Source: Rhodobacter sp. (GTDB lineage Bacteria > Pseudomonadota > Alphaproteobacteria > Rhodobacterales > Rhodobacteraceae). From it: 56,239 nt of DNA. The notes beneath the pieces were generated by a model. The model saw nothing but the letters and a program-made list of their open reading frames with translations. It searched no databases and had not been told where the DNA came from. This document shows, piece by piece, positions 24,917 to 35,510 of this stretch (positions within the stretch are counted from its first letter, which is position 1; each line of letters begins with the position of its first letter). The position numbers and the translations under genes were made by a program. The stretch covers positions 1 to 56,239 of the forward strand of contig PNJK01000017.1 of NCBI GenBank assembly GCA_013821825.1. The letters are read 5' to 3'.

Positions 24917-26263
24917 TTAGGGGGTTTCGGGGGCGATGGCGCTTAGCCCCTTGATGATGTCGACGGCGTAGGCCAACTGATAATCCTCGTCCCGGAGTTT
25001 GGCCGATTCCTCGGCCCGGGCGAGTTCTTCCTCGTACAGCCGCTTTTCTTCCTCGGTCATCGAGTCGTTGGCGATCGCGCCGCGCAGATCGGCTTCGGAC
25101 CTGTTGCGCACGGCCGATGCTGGTGCATCTTCCTCACCCTCGACTGCGGGTTTCGGCGGGGGCTGGTTCACCACGATGTCGGGCGAGATGCCAAGCGCCT
25201 GGATCGACCGGCCCGAGGGCGTGTAGTAGCGCGATGTCGTCAGGCGCATCGCGCCATCACCGCGCAGCGGGATCAGGGTCTGGACCGAACCTTTGCCAAA
25301 GCTTTTCGTGCCGACGACGATGGCGCGACGGTGGTCCTGCAGGGCGCCGGCCACGATTTCCGAGGCCGAGGCCGAACCGCTGTTGATCAGCACGACGATC
25401 GGCTTGCCTTCGATCAGATCGCCTTCCTGGGCGTTGTAGCGTTCACCCGAACCGGGGTTGCGTCCACGCGTCGATGCGATCTCGCCCTTTTCAAGGAAGG
25501 CGTCGGAAACGGTGATCGCTTCGTTCAAGAGGCCGCCGGGGTTGTTGCGGAGGTCGATCACCAGGCCGTTCATGTTTTCCAGCCCGCCCAATTCCTCGAT
25601 CCCTTTGTTCAGGGCTTCGATCATACCGGAGGTGGTCTGGTCGTTGAAGGTGGTGATCCGCAGGACCATGGTCTCACCGACGACCCGGCCGCGGACCGCG
25701 GTCAGCTTGATGGTGTCGCGGATGATCGAAACGTCGAAGGGTTCGGGCGTGCCTTCGCGGACGACGGTGATGATGATTTCCGACCCGATCGGGCCGCGCA
25801 TCTTTTCCACCGCTTCGTCCAGAACCAGACCCAGGACGGATTCGCCGTTCACATGGGTGATGAAGTCGCCGGCCAGGATGCCTGCTTTTGCGGCAGGGGT
25901 GCCGTCCATCGGCGAGATGACCTTGATGAAGCCTTCTTCCTGCGTCACCTCGATCCCGAGGCCGCCGAACTCGCCCCGGGTCTGCACCTGCATCGCCTCG
26001 AAATCCTTGGCCGAGAGATAGCTGGAATGCGGGTCAAGCGAGGTCAGCATGCCGTTGATCGCGGCGGTAACCAGATCTTCGGTCGAGACTTCCTCGACAT
26101 ATTGGGAGCGAATCCGTTCGAAGATGTCACCGAAGAGATCAAGCTGTTCATAGACCGACGAGCTGTTTTCGGCCTCCTGGGCAACCAGCGGCCCGGCGAT
26201 CTGCGTGGTCAGCACGACCCCGGCGACCGTACCGCCCAAGGCGGCCATCACGAACTTTCTCAT
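24917..26263 (-). CDS. ctpA: Carboxy-terminal processing protease (S41)
   Basis: 448-residue periplasmic serine protease. A signal or anchor segment occupies residues 1-28, ending in PLVAQ. A PDZ domain spans about 93-170 ([10 protein letters not shown] to IITVVREG). The S41 core follows. The catalytic Ser299 lies in SGSASASE and Lys324 in SFGKGSV; their 25-residue spacing equals that of plant and bacterial CtpA. The tail (about 380-448) is acidic and probably helical. It starts 6 bases after the EnvC-like gene, fitting a shared role in envelope and peptidoglycan remodelling. Confidence 0.95.
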   Translation of the reverse strand: MRKFVMAALGGTVAGVVLTTQIAGPLVAQEAENSSSVYEQLDLFGDIFERIRSQYVEEVSTEDLVTAAINGMLTSLDPHSSYLSAKDFEAMQVQTRGEFGGLGIEVTQEEGFIKVISPMDGTPAAKAGILAGDFITHVNGESVLGLVLDEAVEKMRGPIGSEIIITVVREGTPEPFDVSIIRDTIKLTAVRGRVVGETMVLRITTFNDQTTSGMIEALNKGIEELGGLENMNGLVIDLRNNPGGLLNEAITVSDAFLEKGEIASTRGRNPGSGERYNAQEGDLIEGKPIVVLINSGSASASEIVAGALQDHRRAIVVGTKSFGKGSVQTLIPLRGDGAMRLTTSRYYTPSGRSIQALGISPDIVVNQPPPKPAVEGEEDAPASAVRNRSEADLRGAIANDSMTEEEKRLYEEELARAEESAKLRDEDYQLAYAVDIIKGLSAIAPETP

Positions 26264-26269
26264 CCGACG

Positions 26270-27403
26270 TCAGTCTCCTGTGCGGGCGGTGGCCTTGAAC
26301 CACGGCAGCGGGTCCACGGCTTCTGCGCCCTGTCTGAGTTCCATATAAAGCGTTTCCGTATCGCGCCCGCCAGACCCATCTGCGGGCGGGGTCATGAATT
26401 CCGCCGAGGCTGCACTGGTTCCCCCCATCACGCCCCCCATCAGACCAAGCGGGGCGTCGGTGGCAACCACCTCTCCCACCTCGCCATAAAGCACATCAAG
26501 CCCGGCCAGAACCACTAGATAGCCGTCTCCGGGTTCAAGGATCATCACATTTCCGTAGTCGAGGAGCGGTCCCCGATAACGGATCGTCGCGGGCCAGGGT
26601 GCGGTGACAAGCGCGCGGGCCTGTGTGGCAAGCGTCAGGCCGGGGCGGCGGACGCCGGCGGCATCCGCCTCGCCGGGCATGCGCAGGACAGTGCCAAGCA
26701 CCGGAAGGGGCAAGGTGCCGCGCGCGCCTTCGAATGTCCCGCTGCCAGCGGCATCGGGGGACAGGCCGGCGGCGAAAGCATCCAGTGTGTCGGCGCTTTC
26801 CAGAAGGCCGCGCAGCACCTCTGGATCCTCGACGAAGCCGAGGGGCAGGTCGGTCCGGTCCGAGATCGCCTGGGACAGGTCGGTCCGCGCCGTCTGCGCC
26901 GCAGCAAGACCATCGGCCAGCGTCTGGCCCGCCGAAAGTTGCAAGGCGCGCAGGTCGGCAAGTTCTTGCAACTGGGCCTTCAGGGCCAGCGCCTCGGCCT
27001 GCAGGGCAGGCGCCACATCTGCCAGCACCATCCCCGACCGCGCCGAGCCAAGCGCCCCATCGGGATGCAGCAGCAGCAACGGTCCCTGGTTCGCCTCCAT
27101 CGTGGCCAGGACGCCCAGAAGGCTGCCGATGCTGTCGCGCTTGGACTGGAACTGGCGGGTGAGGGTCGCTTCGCGCTGCGCGGCGGCGCGTAACGCCGCG
27201 CGCAGGGCGGACAGCCCGGCCTCATAGGCGCGGATCGTCTGGCTGAGGGCTGCCACCCGGTCCCGCGCCGTTGTCGCCGTTTCCAGCGCGGCGACCGCGG
27301 TCTGCAGGTCGACCGAGGCGCGGGCCGCGGCTTCGGCCATCGTCTGGGACCGGGCTGCGGGGGCAAGCGCGAGCATCAGTGCAAGGACGGCATGGCGGAT
27401 CAT
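26270..27403 (-). CDS. EnvC-like murein hydrolase activator (degenerate LytM)
   Basis: 377-residue periplasmic protein. A signal peptide covers residues 1-19. A long coiled coil (about 20-190, rich in Ala, Gln and Leu) precedes a LytM/M23-like domain (about 255-340, with VTAPWPATIRYRGPLLDYG and a VMILEPGDGYLVVLAGL strand pair). The metal-binding His residues of active M23 peptidases are missing, as in E. coli EnvC, so it probably activates amidases rather than cutting peptidoglycan itself. It overlaps gpmI by ATGA and precedes ctpA, a common Rhodobacterales arrangement. Confidence 0.87.
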   Translation of the reverse strand: MIRHAVLALMLALAPAARSQTMAEAAARASVDLQTAVAALETATTARDRVAALSQTIRAYEAGLSALRAALRAAAQREATLTRQFQSKRDSIGSLLGVLATMEANQGPLLLLHPDGALGSARSGMVLADVAPALQAEALALKAQLQELADLRALQLSAGQTLADGLAAAQTARTDLSQAISDRTDLPLGFVEDPEVLRGLLESADTLDAFAAGLSPDAAGSGTFEGARGTLPLPVLGTVLRMPGEADAAGVRRPGLTLATQARALVTAPWPATIRYRGPLLDYGNVMILEPGDGYLVVLAGLDVLYGEVGEVVATDAPLGLMGGVMGGTSAASAEFMTPPADGSGGRDTETLYMELRQGAEAVDPLPWFKATARTGD

Positions 27404-28917
27404 GCGATGAGCGTGGTCCCCGTCATCTCGGACGGTTTCGGCAGGCCCATGAGGTGCAGGATCGTCGGCGCAAGGTCAGAGAGCCGGCCGTCGCGCAAGG
27501 TCGCCCCTGCGGGACCGCCGACCAGGATGACCGGCACCGGGTTGGTGGTGTGGGCGGTGTGCGGCCCGCCGGTCACCGGATCGACCATCAGCTCGCAATT
27601 GCCATGGTCGGCGCAGATCACCATGGCACCGCCCTTCGCGGTCAAGGCGGCCAGCGCGCGGGCAAGGCCCTGATCCACCGCCTCGCAGGCCTTGATCGCG
27701 GCGGGCAGGCTGCCGGTGTGGCCCACCATGTCCGGGTTGGCGTAGTTCACGACGATCAGGTCGTAGCCCTTGTCGATGGCCTCGACCAGGCGGTCGGTCA
27801 CCTCGGGCGCGCTCATTTCCGGCTGGAGGTCATAGGTGGCGACCTTGGGCGAAAGCGGCATGGCGCGGTCTTCGCCCGGATAGGGCACTTCACGTCCGCC
27901 GTTCAGGAAGAAGGTGACATGGGGGTATTTCTCGGTCTCGGCCAGGCGGAACTGGGTCTTGCCATGGGCCGATACCCATTCCCCAAGTGTGTTGACCAGC
28001 ACCCGCTTGGGAAAGGCCGTGGCGATATAGGCGTTATGGGCGTCGGAGTATTCGACCATCCCGAGCATGGCCGACCACTGCGGCCGCGTGCCGGTTTCGA
28101 AGGCCGAAAAGGCCGGATCGCCGAGCGCCGCTAGGATTTCCCGCGCGCGGTCCGCGCGGAAGTTCAGGCAGAAGATGCCGTCGCCGTCCTTGGCGCCCCG
28201 GTAGCCGTCGATCACGGTGGGGGCGAGGAATTCGTCCGTCTCGCCCTTGGCATAAGAGCTCACGATGGCGGCAATTGCGTTCGGCGCGGCTTCTCCCTGC
28301 GCATGGACCAGCATCTGAAAGGCGCGTGAGACCCGTTCCCAGCGGTTGTCGCGGTCCATGGCCCAGTAGCGGCCGGTGACCGTGGCAATGCTGGCGCCAT
28401 AGGGCAGGTGCCGGACAAGGCTGGTCACATGGCCTTCCGCCGAGGACGGGGCGACGTCGCGGCCATCGGTGATGGCGTGAAGCGCTACGGGCACACCGAG
28501 AGCGGTGATCGCGCGGCAGGCGGCAAGGATGTGGTTCACGTGGCCATGCACCCCGCCATCCGACACCACTCCCATAAGATGCGCCGTGCCGCCCCTGGCC
28601 TTCACCTTTGCGGCAAAGTCCAGGATCGCGGGGTTCAGGGCGAAACTGCCATCCTCGATCGCAAGGTCGATCGCGCCGAGGTCCATCGCCACCACCCGGC
28701 CAGCGCCGATGTTGGTGTGGCCGACTTCGGAATTGCCCATCTGTCCGGTCGGAAGCCCGACATCCGGTCCGTGGGTGACCAGCTGGGCATGCGGGCAGGC
28801 GGCCCAGAGATGGTTGAACGTGGGCACATGCGCTTGCGCCGGAGCACTGACCTTCGGGTTCTGGCCAAGCCCCCAGCCGTCAAGGATGCAAAGGACGACG
28901 GGTTTCGGGGCGGGCAT
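27400..28917 (-). CDS. gpmI: 2,3-bisphosphoglycerate-independent phosphoglycerate mutase
   Basis: 505-residue manganese enzyme of the alkaline-phosphatase superfamily that interconverts 3- and 2-phosphoglycerate in glycolysis and gluconeogenesis. The N-terminus VVLCILDGWG holds the first metal ligand Asp. The phosphoserine nucleophile is Ser63 in GQMGNSEVGH. Further metal ligands lie in VNYANPDMVGHTG and ICADHGNCE. The length is normal (about 505-515). First gene of the gpmI-envC-ctpA-rppH run. Confidence 0.97.
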   Translation of the reverse strand: MPAPKPVVLCILDGWGLGQNPKVSAPAQAHVPTFNHLWAACPHAQLVTHGPDVGLPTGQMGNSEVGHTNIGAGRVVAMDLGAIDLAIEDGSFALNPAILDFAAKVKARGGTAHLMGVVSDGGVHGHVNHILAACRAITALGVPVALHAITDGRDVAPSSAEGHVTSLVRHLPYGASIATVTGRYWAMDRDNRWERVSRAFQMLVHAQGEAAPNAIAAIVSSYAKGETDEFLAPTVIDGYRGAKDGDGIFCLNFRADRAREILAALGDPAFSAFETGTRPQWSAMLGMVEYSDAHNAYIATAFPKRVLVNTLGEWVSAHGKTQFRLAETEKYPHVTFFLNGGREVPYPGEDRAMPLSPKVATYDLQPEMSAPEVTDRLVEAIDKGYDLIVVNYANPDMVGHTGSLPAAIKACEAVDQGLARALAALTAKGGAMVICADHGNCELMVDPVTGGPHTAHTTNPVPVILVGGPAGATLRDGRLSDLAPTILHLMGLPKPSEMTGTTLIA

Positions 28918-29017
28918 GGGCAGGCTCCTGTCAGCTGGTGTCCGCGGTTTTACGCGCCGGACGGAGGCAAGGCAACCGGGGCCGCCGGATCGCCGGGCAG
29001 CGCCGCGGGGATCGCGC

Positions 29018-29917
29018 TCAGGCCGGACGGGCGGCCTTTTCGCGGACGCGTTGCCGCCAAAGCGTGAAGACCCCGGCAGCCACCACGATGCCGGCGCCGA
29101 TGGCTACGTTGACCCGCAGGGATTCGCCGAAGACCACCAGCCCGATGCCAGAGGCGAAGACCAATTGCAGGTAGGCGAAGGGCTGGACGGCCGACGCCTC
29201 GGCGACGGCATAGGACCGGATCAGAAGCCAGTGCCCCAGTGCCGCCATGCCGCACAGTGCCGCCATCCAGACCCAATCCGCTGCAGCCATTGGCGTCCAG
29301 GTGGCAAGGCCGAAGGGCGTGATGGCGATGGCGCCGACGATCCCGGTCCAGAAGAAGCTGACGCTGGCGCTGTCCTTGCGGGCGACATAACGGGTCAGCA
29401 GCCCGTAAAGCGCGAACATGAACGCGGCCAGCAGCGGCACCAGCGCCCAGACCGAGAAGACAGCGAAGCCCGGCTGCAGGATGATCAGGACCCCGGCAAG
29501 ACCCACCAGGATCGCCGTCCAGCGCCGCCAGCCGACCTTTTCGCCAAGGATCGGGCCGGACAGGGCCGCAACCACAAGCGGGTAGAAGGTGAAGACGGCA
29601 TGCGCCTCGATCAGGCCAAGCTTCACGAAGCCCACGACCATCACGGAGATCTCCGCCACCAGGATCATCCCCCGCGCCAGTTGCACCAGCGGAAAGGCGG
29701 TGCGGGTGGCGGCCCGCAGGCCCCCCGGAGCGCGGGCGGCCAGCAGCATGACGAAAATGGCGAAGAACCAGAAGCGGATCATCACCACCATCATGATGCT
29801 GTACTGCAAGCCGAGATACCGGGAAATCCCGTCCTGCGCCGCGAAGATCAGCGTGGTGCCGACCATGAGCCAGATGCCAAGGCGGGTATTCTGCGGTGCC
29901 ATATGGGGCGTGGTCAT
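29018..29917 (-). CDS. EamA/DMT-family transporter (tandem copy 2)
   Basis: 299-residue inner-membrane protein with ten hydrophobic helices in two EamA repeats. The start at 29917 overlaps the stop of the upstream paralogue (ATGA). The N-terminal GIWLMVGTTLIFAAQDGISR and the middle LSGPILGEKVGWRRW closely parallel GIWLMVAAVAAFAAQDGFSK and LSGPILGERIVWQRW in the neighbour, so the pair arose by duplication. The family includes RhaT-like and amino-acid exporters; substrate unknown. The two copies might form a heterodimer. Confidence 0.88.
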   Translation of the reverse strand: MTTPHMAPQNTRLGIWLMVGTTLIFAAQDGISRYLGLQYSIMMVVMIRFWFFAIFVMLLAARAPGGLRAATRTAFPLVQLARGMILVAEISVMVVGFVKLGLIEAHAVFTFYPLVVAALSGPILGEKVGWRRWTAILVGLAGVLIILQPGFAVFSVWALVPLLAAFMFALYGLLTRYVARKDSASVSFFWTGIVGAIAITPFGLATWTPMAAADWVWMAALCGMAALGHWLLIRSYAVAEASAVQPFAYLQLVFASGIGLVVFGESLRVNVAIGAGIVVAAGVFTLWRQRVREKAARPA

Positions 29918-30783
29918 GCGGGTCTGCGGTCCAGCGACAGGGCGTAAAGGCCTGCGGCCACGATGACGGCGGTGCCAATGGCGACGGGAAGCTCCAGCAC
30001 CTCGCCGTAGACGGTCATTCCGATGATTGTGACGAAGACGATCTGAAGATAGGCGTAGGGCTGCACCCGCGCCGCCTCGATCTGTTCGTAGCACTTCAGC
30101 AGCAGCCAGTGCGAGAAGATCGACAGCGCGCAGTAGACGGCAAGAAAGGCCATGTCGCGCGGGGCCATCGGTTCCAGCTGTGGCAGGCCGATGCCGGTCA
30201 TCAGCACCGCCCCGATCACGCCTGGCCAGAAGAAGGCCGGAAACGTCGGCTCGTCCCGCGTGGTCAGGCGGGTCAGCACCGAGTAAAGCGCGAAGAAGAA
30301 CGCCGCAACTAGCGGCAGGAAGGCGGCCCACGAGAACACGCCAACCCCCGGACGCAAGATGATGAGGACGCCCAGCATTCCCGCCGCAACCGCCGCCCAG
30401 CGCTGCCAGACGATGCGCTCGCCCAGGATCGGGCCGGACAGGGCGACGATCAGAAGCGGGCAGATCGCGAAGATTGCGTGGCTTTCGATCAGGCCGATCA
30501 GGGTGTAGCCCCAGACGATCAGAGAGATCTCGGCCACCAGCAGGCAGGACCGGACCAGATGCGCCCCCAGCCGGTTGGAGCGGATGGCGGCCTTCGGGCC
30601 TTCGGGTCGACGCAGCGCCAGGATGGTGACGAAACCGGCGAAGGCCCAGTAGCGGATCATGATGATCATCAGGGTCGAATATTCACCCGCAAGGTATTTG
30701 GAGAACCCGTCCTGTGCGGCAAAAGCGGCGACTGCGGCAACCATCAGCCAGATGCCACGAACAGGATTGCGCGAGAAGGTCAT
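29914..30783 (-). CDS. EamA/DMT-family transporter (tandem copy 1)
   Basis: 289-residue paralogue of the downstream gene, with the same ten-helix layout and the conserved HAIFAICPLLIVALSG and ARVQPYAYLQIVF segments. It is the first gene of a two-gene operon. Upstream at 30851-30868 is an imperfect 7-4-7 palindrome that might be an operator. No hint of substrate. Confidence 0.88.
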   Translation of the reverse strand: MTFSRNPVRGIWLMVAAVAAFAAQDGFSKYLAGEYSTLMIIMIRYWAFAGFVTILALRRPEGPKAAIRSNRLGAHLVRSCLLVAEISLIVWGYTLIGLIESHAIFAICPLLIVALSGPILGERIVWQRWAAVAAGMLGVLIILRPGVGVFSWAAFLPLVAAFFFALYSVLTRLTTRDEPTFPAFFWPGVIGAVLMTGIGLPQLEPMAPRDMAFLAVYCALSIFSHWLLLKCYEQIEAARVQPYAYLQIVFVTIIGMTVYGEVLELPVAIGTAVIVAAGLYALSLDRRPA

Positions 30784-31242
30784 GATTGCCGCTGGGTATC
30801 ATGACCAAGGCAGAGGGGGAAGGGGCGTTCCTGTGGCGAGAGTTTGAGTTTATGTGAACGATTACATACAGTTAGGGATCGGTGTTGCGCGCTGCCACGG
30901 ATAGCACGGTTCCGAATGGGTATTCGTCCGCCAGCCACCTGCGGCCCTGATGCCAGTTCGTTGCTTCGCCCCGGAGCCGTCAGCTTCCCGGCACGATGCA
31001 ATCTGCTGCGCTCATTTCCTGGACCGGGTCGGTGGGGCCGCATTGCGGGTCACTGAGTGGATAGCACCCAGGCCCGGCGCAGCCCGGAACGGCTAGGGTC
31101 GCCGAAGGCAGATAAATCCGCACAGGTCGATTCATGGTCGCGGCTTTCCATGGCCGGTCGCCGTGATGCCGCCGACCCCGAATTTTGCCAATCCCTGGCC
31201 GCGCCGCATTGGCTGTCGTCAAGCTGGCCAGTCCGGTTGCCG
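30784..31242. other. 459-bp intergenic stretch, promoter region and no gene
   Basis: Separates the DMT pair from the end of groEL2, both on the minus strand. Short frames here have no Shine-Dalgarno and no family resemblance. The AT-richer part near 30845-30875 carries the palindrome at 30851-30868 and probably the DMT promoter. No terminator with a T-run was found after groEL2. Confidence 0.5.
30851..30868. promoter_or_regulatory. Candidate operator upstream of the DMT pair
   Basis: TATGTGAACGATTACATA is a 7-4-7 inverted repeat with one mismatch, about 70-85 bases before the first DMT start codon. The TGT-N-ACA core resembles sites of GntR- or CRP/FNR-type regulators. By eye only. Confidence 0.4.
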
Positions 31243-32862
31243 TCAGAACTCTGGCGGGCCCGGCAATCCCGGTTTCTCGGGTTCGGGGACATCCGTCATG
31301 GTCGCCTCGGTCAGAAGCAGTACCGAGGCCACGGACACCGCGTTTTCCAATGCCACGCGGACGACCTTTGTCGGGTCAACGATGCCTGCCTCGACCAGAT
31401 CGACATATTGCTTGGCCGAGGCGTCAAAGCCGAAGCTTCCCGTGCCTTCGAGCATTTTCGCCACCACGACGCCACCATCCAAGGCTGAGTTTTCGGCGAT
31501 CTGGCGGGCTGGCGCCTCCAGTGCGCGGCGCAGGATCTGAAGACCAGTGCGCTCGTCCCCCTCGCATTGGTTTGCCTCTTTTTCGACGGCAGGGATGCAG
31601 CGCAGAAGCGCAAGCCCGCCTCCGGGGACGATCCCTTCGGCCACTGCTGCCTTGGTGGCGCTGATTGCATCGTCGAGCGCATCCTTGCGCGACTTCATCT
31701 CGGATTCCGAGGGGGCGCCGACCCGGATCACGGCGACGCCACCTGCCAGTTTCGCCAGCCGCTCTTGCAGTTTCTCGCGGTCGTAGTCCGAGGTTGCCTT
31801 GTCGATCTGCATCCGGATCTGGGCGATGCGGGACTTGATCTGATCGGGGACACCGCCTCCGCCGATGATGGTGGTGGTGTCCTTGTCTGCCACCACCCGG
31901 CGCGCGCGGCCGAGGTCGGTGATCTTGGCGTTTTCCAGTTTCAGCCCGAGATCTGCCGATATGACCTGCCCGCCGGTCAGGATGGCGATGTCCTGCAGCA
32001 TCTCTTTCCGGCGGTCGCCAAAGCCAGGGGCCTTGACGGCGCAGCTGCGGAAGGTGCCGCGGATCTGGTTGACGATGAAGGTGGCGAGGGCCTCTCCTTC
32101 CATGTCCTCGGTGATCGCCAGAAGGGATTTTCCGGCCTTGATCACCTCTTCCAGGATCGGCAGCAGATCGTTCAGGACGCTGATCTTGCGGTCGAAAAGC
32201 AGGACGAGGCAGTCTTCAAGCTCGGCCTCCATCTTGTCCTGGTTGGTGATGAAATAGGGCGACTGGAAGCCCCGGTCGAACTGCATGCCTTCGACCACGT
32301 CCAGCACGGTCTCGGTCGATTTGGATTCCTCGACGGTGATGACGCCATCGTCGCCGATCTTTTCCATCGCTTCGGCCACCAAATCGCCGATCGAGGGGTC
32401 GTTGTGGGCGGAGATTGTCGCCACTTGCGATTTCTCACGCTTTGTCTTCACCGGGCGCGACAGTTCTTTCAGGGCGGCGGTGGCGGCGACCGCGCCGCGA
32501 TCAAGGCCCCGCTTGATGTCGATGGCGCTGGCTCCGGCCACCACGTTGCGCACCCCGTCCGCGAAGATCGCCTGCGCCAGAACCGTTGCGGTGCTGGTGC
32601 CATCGCCCACCACGTCGGCCGTCCGTTCCGCCGCCTGCCGCAGCATCCTGACACCGAGATTCTCGGTGGCCTCCTTCAGGTCGAACTCCTTGGCGATGGT
32701 CACGCCATCGTTGCAGACGAGGGGCGGGCCGTATTTCCGGTCGATCAGCACCGATTTCGACCGAGGGCCCAGCGTGACGCGGATCGTGTCGGCCAGTTGG
32801 GTGGTGCCGCGCAGGATCGCTTCGCGGGCGGCAGAGCGGAAAAGCACGTCCTTGTGGGTCAT
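31243..32862 (-). CDS. Second GroEL-type chaperonin lacking the GGM tail
   Basis: 539-residue chaperonin paralogue. The ATG at 32862 follows GAAAGGA and gives the normal GroEL N-terminus. ATP-site residues are kept: LGPRSKSVL, Asp52 in [11 protein letters not shown], and Asp87 in [12 protein letters not shown]; the later [10 protein letters not shown] and PGGGLALL also match. The segment [15 protein letters not shown] is conserved. The C-terminal Gly-Gly-Met repeat is replaced by a short Pro-rich acidic tail, and no groES is nearby. It follows a LonB-like protease gene by 52 bases, suggesting a protein-quality operon. It may use the housekeeping GroES. Confidence 0.93.
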   Translation of the reverse strand: MTHKDVLFRSAAREAILRGTTQLADTIRVTLGPRSKSVLIDRKYGPPLVCNDGVTIAKEFDLKEATENLGVRMLRQAAERTADVVGDGTSTATVLAQAIFADGVRNVVAGASAIDIKRGLDRGAVAATAALKELSRPVKTKREKSQVATISAHNDPSIGDLVAEAMEKIGDDGVITVEESKSTETVLDVVEGMQFDRGFQSPYFITNQDKMEAELEDCLVLLFDRKISVLNDLLPILEEVIKAGKSLLAITEDMEGEALATFIVNQIRGTFRSCAVKAPGFGDRRKEMLQDIAILTGGQVISADLGLKLENAKITDLGRARRVVADKDTTTIIGGGGVPDQIKSRIAQIRMQIDKATSDYDREKLQERLAKLAGGVAVIRVGAPSESEMKSRKDALDDAISATKAAVAEGIVPGGGLALLRCIPAVEKEANQCEGDERTGLQILRRALEAPARQIAENSALDGGVVVAKMLEGTGSFGFDASAKQYVDLVEAGIVDPTKVVRVALENAVSVASVLLLTEATMTDVPEPEKPGLPGPPEF

Positions 32863-32914
32863 CGTCCTAGTCCTTTCTTCACATGCAATGCCTGGGTTGG
32901 AGGGGCACGTTGCT

Positions 32915-35407
32915 TCACTGTTCAAGGTCGCTTTCGGTGAACAAATCGGCCGGTTTCGTGAATTCCCTGAGGGTCAGGGCGAAGCTTCTGAGCCGCGTCT
33001 CGACATTGGCGTTGACTGAGCCATCCTCGAAAACGCCTGCACCGCTGCGGGCACCGGCGGGCAGGCCGGTCAGCAGTTCCATCGCCTGGTCGATGTGGGA
33101 AATCGCGTAAATGCGGAACTGGCCCTTTGCCACCGCCTCGATCACGTCGGCGCGCAGCATGAGGTTGCGGACGTTGCGACGCGGGATCAGAACGCCTTGC
33201 TGGCCGGTCAGGCCCGCCGCCTTGCAGGTGTCGAAGAAGCCCTCGATCTTTTCATTGACCCCGCCGATGGGCTGCACTTCACCCATCTGGTTGATGGATC
33301 CGGTTATGGCGAGGGATTGGGAGATCGGGATGCCGGCCAGCGCCGACAAGAGCGCGCAGAGTTCCGCCGCCGAGGCACTGTCGCCTTCGACGCCGCCATA
33401 AGTCTGCTCGAACACAAGGCTGGCCCAGAGCGACAACGGCATGTCGCCCGCGTAATGGGTGGCAAGGTAGGACGACAGGATCAGCACGCCCTTGGAATGG
33501 ATCGGCCCGCCCAGCTTTGCCTCGCGCTCGATGTCGATCACCTTGCCAGAGCCCATCCGCACCCGGGCCGTGATGCGGACCGGCAGGCCAAAGGTGAAAA
33601 GGCCGCTGCTGGTGACGGTCAGCCCGTTGACCTGCCCGACCGTGCTGCCCGAGGTGGAGACGATCAGGGTGCCTTCCTTGATCATGTCCTGAAGGCGGTC
33701 GCGCACCCGGTCGGCACGATCTTCGGCAGCCGCGCGGGCGGCGGCGATCTGGCTGACGTCGATCACGGATTTGCCGCTGACCGAGGTCAGGAAATCGGCC
33801 TCGCGCAGCAGGTCCCAGATCGCCCCGATACGCAGCGACATCCGGCCTTGATCGTCGGCGGCGCGGGTGGCCACATCAACCAGTGCGGCCACGCCATCGC
33901 GGCTGACGGGGCGCAGGCCGTCACGCTTGCAGACCCCGGCGACCATGCGGGCAAAGAGGCCGACGCTTTCGGCAGAGCGTGGCATGTCATGGCTGAAATC
34001 GGCACCGACCTTGAAAAGGCGGCTGAAGTCGGGGTCGTGCAATGTGAGAAGGAGGTGGAGCAGCGCGTCGCCCACCAGCACAACCCGCACCTGAAGCGGG
34101 ATCGGCTGGGGTTCCAGCGTGCTGGTCGAGATCAGGCTCAGCATCTCGGCGGCGGAGCTGATCCGGATCGCGCGCGTCTCAAGGCAACGCTTCAGCGCCT
34201 CCCATGCCAGGGGCTCGGTCAGGACCCGGAGCGCGTCGAGGATCAGAAAGCCGCCATTTGCCCGGTGCAATGCGCCCGACCTGATCAATGTGAAATCGGT
34301 GACCAGGGCACCCATGGTCGAAATGTGGTCCACCTTGCCGATCAGGTTCGAAAGCGAAGGGAGCGGTTCGGTGATGATCGGTGCCCCGGCCGAAGTCTTG
34401 GGATCGTTGGACACCATCACGTTCACGGCGTAGCGGTGAAAGGCCGGCTCGTCGTGAATGCGCGCCCGGGCGACCGGAAACGGACCCTCCTGCCGTCCGT
34501 TGCCCTCACGCAGGAACATCTCGGCGTTTTCGATCAGGTCGGTCCGCAAAGCAGTCAGGTGCAGCTTGATCGCCTCGATGGCTCCAAAGGCCTTCAAGAC
34601 CGGGTCCAGCGCGTCATCGACCGCCTGCTCGGCCAATTCGGCATTCAGAAGGGCGACGGCGGCCCGGTGTTCCTTTTCCAGACGCGGGATCGACTTGAGG
34701 TATTTCTCAAGATCCTTCTCGGTCAGGTTGACGGCATCTTCGATCTCTTTTCGGTCCCTGTCCGACAGGTTGGAAAAGTCGTCGGGCTTGATCACTTCGC
34801 CATTGCGCACACCGGCGATGGCAAAGCCCATCGGCGTGCGCAGGATCGTCACGCTGCGTTCGCGGGATTTGTCCGCCAGCTTTTCGAAGGCATCCTGCTT
34901 GCGGCTTTCCAGCCGCTGTTCAAAGGCGCTTCGGCGGTTCTGGTACTGTTCGGATTCGAACAGCGACGGGATGTCGGTGGCCAGATCATCCACCAGCGCC
35001 TCCATCGCCTTTTGCAGCGGACGTGCGGTGCCAGGCGGCATGGCAATGGCCTTGGGCCGGTCGGGACTGGCGAAGTCGTTCACATAGATCCAGTCCGGCG
35101 GAACCGGCCTACCTGTGGCTTCTGCCTCAAGCAGGGTCTGCACGGCGGAATGACGGCCTGCGCCGGCAGGCCCAAGGACGAACAGGTTGAAGTCGGGATG
35201 CGGGATGCTTGCCGCCAACCGGATGGCCCCAAGGGCACGGTCCTGTCCGATCAAACCGGGCAGCGGTTCCAGCGTTCTGGTGTCCTTGAAGTCCAGATCA
35301 GCGGGATCGCAGCAGATTAGCAAGTCTTCGAGGCCAAGCAGCGACGAGGAAAGCTGGGCATCCGCCCCGGCTTTGGCGGCAGACTTCCTGGCGGACTTCC
35401 TGGCCAT
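32915..35407 (-). CDS. LonB-like AAA/S16 protease
   Basis: 830-residue protease of the Lon-related AAA_32 group (COG1067 type). The ATG at 35407 has a G-rich Shine-Dalgarno 5 bases upstream; an in-frame TTG 18 bases earlier is less likely. The P-loop reads GPAGAGRHS, with Arg in place of the usual Lys, and the Walker B region is [10 protein letters not shown]. Between them is a long helical insertion (about 120-300). The C-terminal S16 domain keeps the catalytic dyad: Ser677 in EGDSASAAE and Lys720 in GGVNEKIEG. Their 43-residue spacing equals E. coli Lon. An FNR-type box lies upstream. Confidence 0.9.
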   Translation of the reverse strand: MARKSARKSAAKAGADAQLSSSLLGLEDLLICCDPADLDFKDTRTLEPLPGLIGQDRALGAIRLAASIPHPDFNLFVLGPAGAGRHSAVQTLLEAEATGRPVPPDWIYVNDFASPDRPKAIAMPPGTARPLQKAMEALVDDLATDIPSLFESEQYQNRRSAFEQRLESRKQDAFEKLADKSRERSVTILRTPMGFAIAGVRNGEVIKPDDFSNLSDRDRKEIEDAVNLTEKDLEKYLKSIPRLEKEHRAAVALLNAELAEQAVDDALDPVLKAFGAIEAIKLHLTALRTDLIENAEMFLREGNGRQEGPFPVARARIHDEPAFHRYAVNVMVSNDPKTSAGAPIITEPLPSLSNLIGKVDHISTMGALVTDFTLIRSGALHRANGGFLILDALRVLTEPLAWEALKRCLETRAIRISSAAEMLSLISTSTLEPQPIPLQVRVVLVGDALLHLLLTLHDPDFSRLFKVGADFSHDMPRSAESVGLFARMVAGVCKRDGLRPVSRDGVAALVDVATRAADDQGRMSLRIGAIWDLLREADFLTSVSGKSVIDVSQIAAARAAAEDRADRVRDRLQDMIKEGTLIVSTSGSTVGQVNGLTVTSSGLFTFGLPVRITARVRMGSGKVIDIEREAKLGGPIHSKGVLILSSYLATHYAGDMPLSLWASLVFEQTYGGVEGDSASAAELCALLSALAGIPISQSLAITGSINQMGEVQPIGGVNEKIEGFFDTCKAAGLTGQQGVLIPRRNVRNLMLRADVIEAVAKGQFRIYAISHIDQAMELLTGLPAGARSGAGVFEDGSVNANVETRLRSFALTLREFTKPADLFTESDLEQ

Positions 35408-35510
35408 GCCGGCCCCCCCTTTCAACTTTCGCCCGATCCGCAGCGGTGCGAAACCGCAAGGCGTGACAGTGGCGCTGGATGATGAGTAGGGCCGAACCGA
35501 TCAGGTCACA

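Noticed and set aside
30784..31242. A search for tRNA, small RNA or CRISPR repeats in the longest gaps.
   Set aside because: No cloverleaf with a TTCGA loop, no regularly spaced repeats and no promoter-terminator pair were seen by eye.
33095..35320. A 741-codon plus-strand frame opposite the LonB-like gene.
   Set aside because: Antisense shadow with His/Gln/Asp-rich composition and no motifs.
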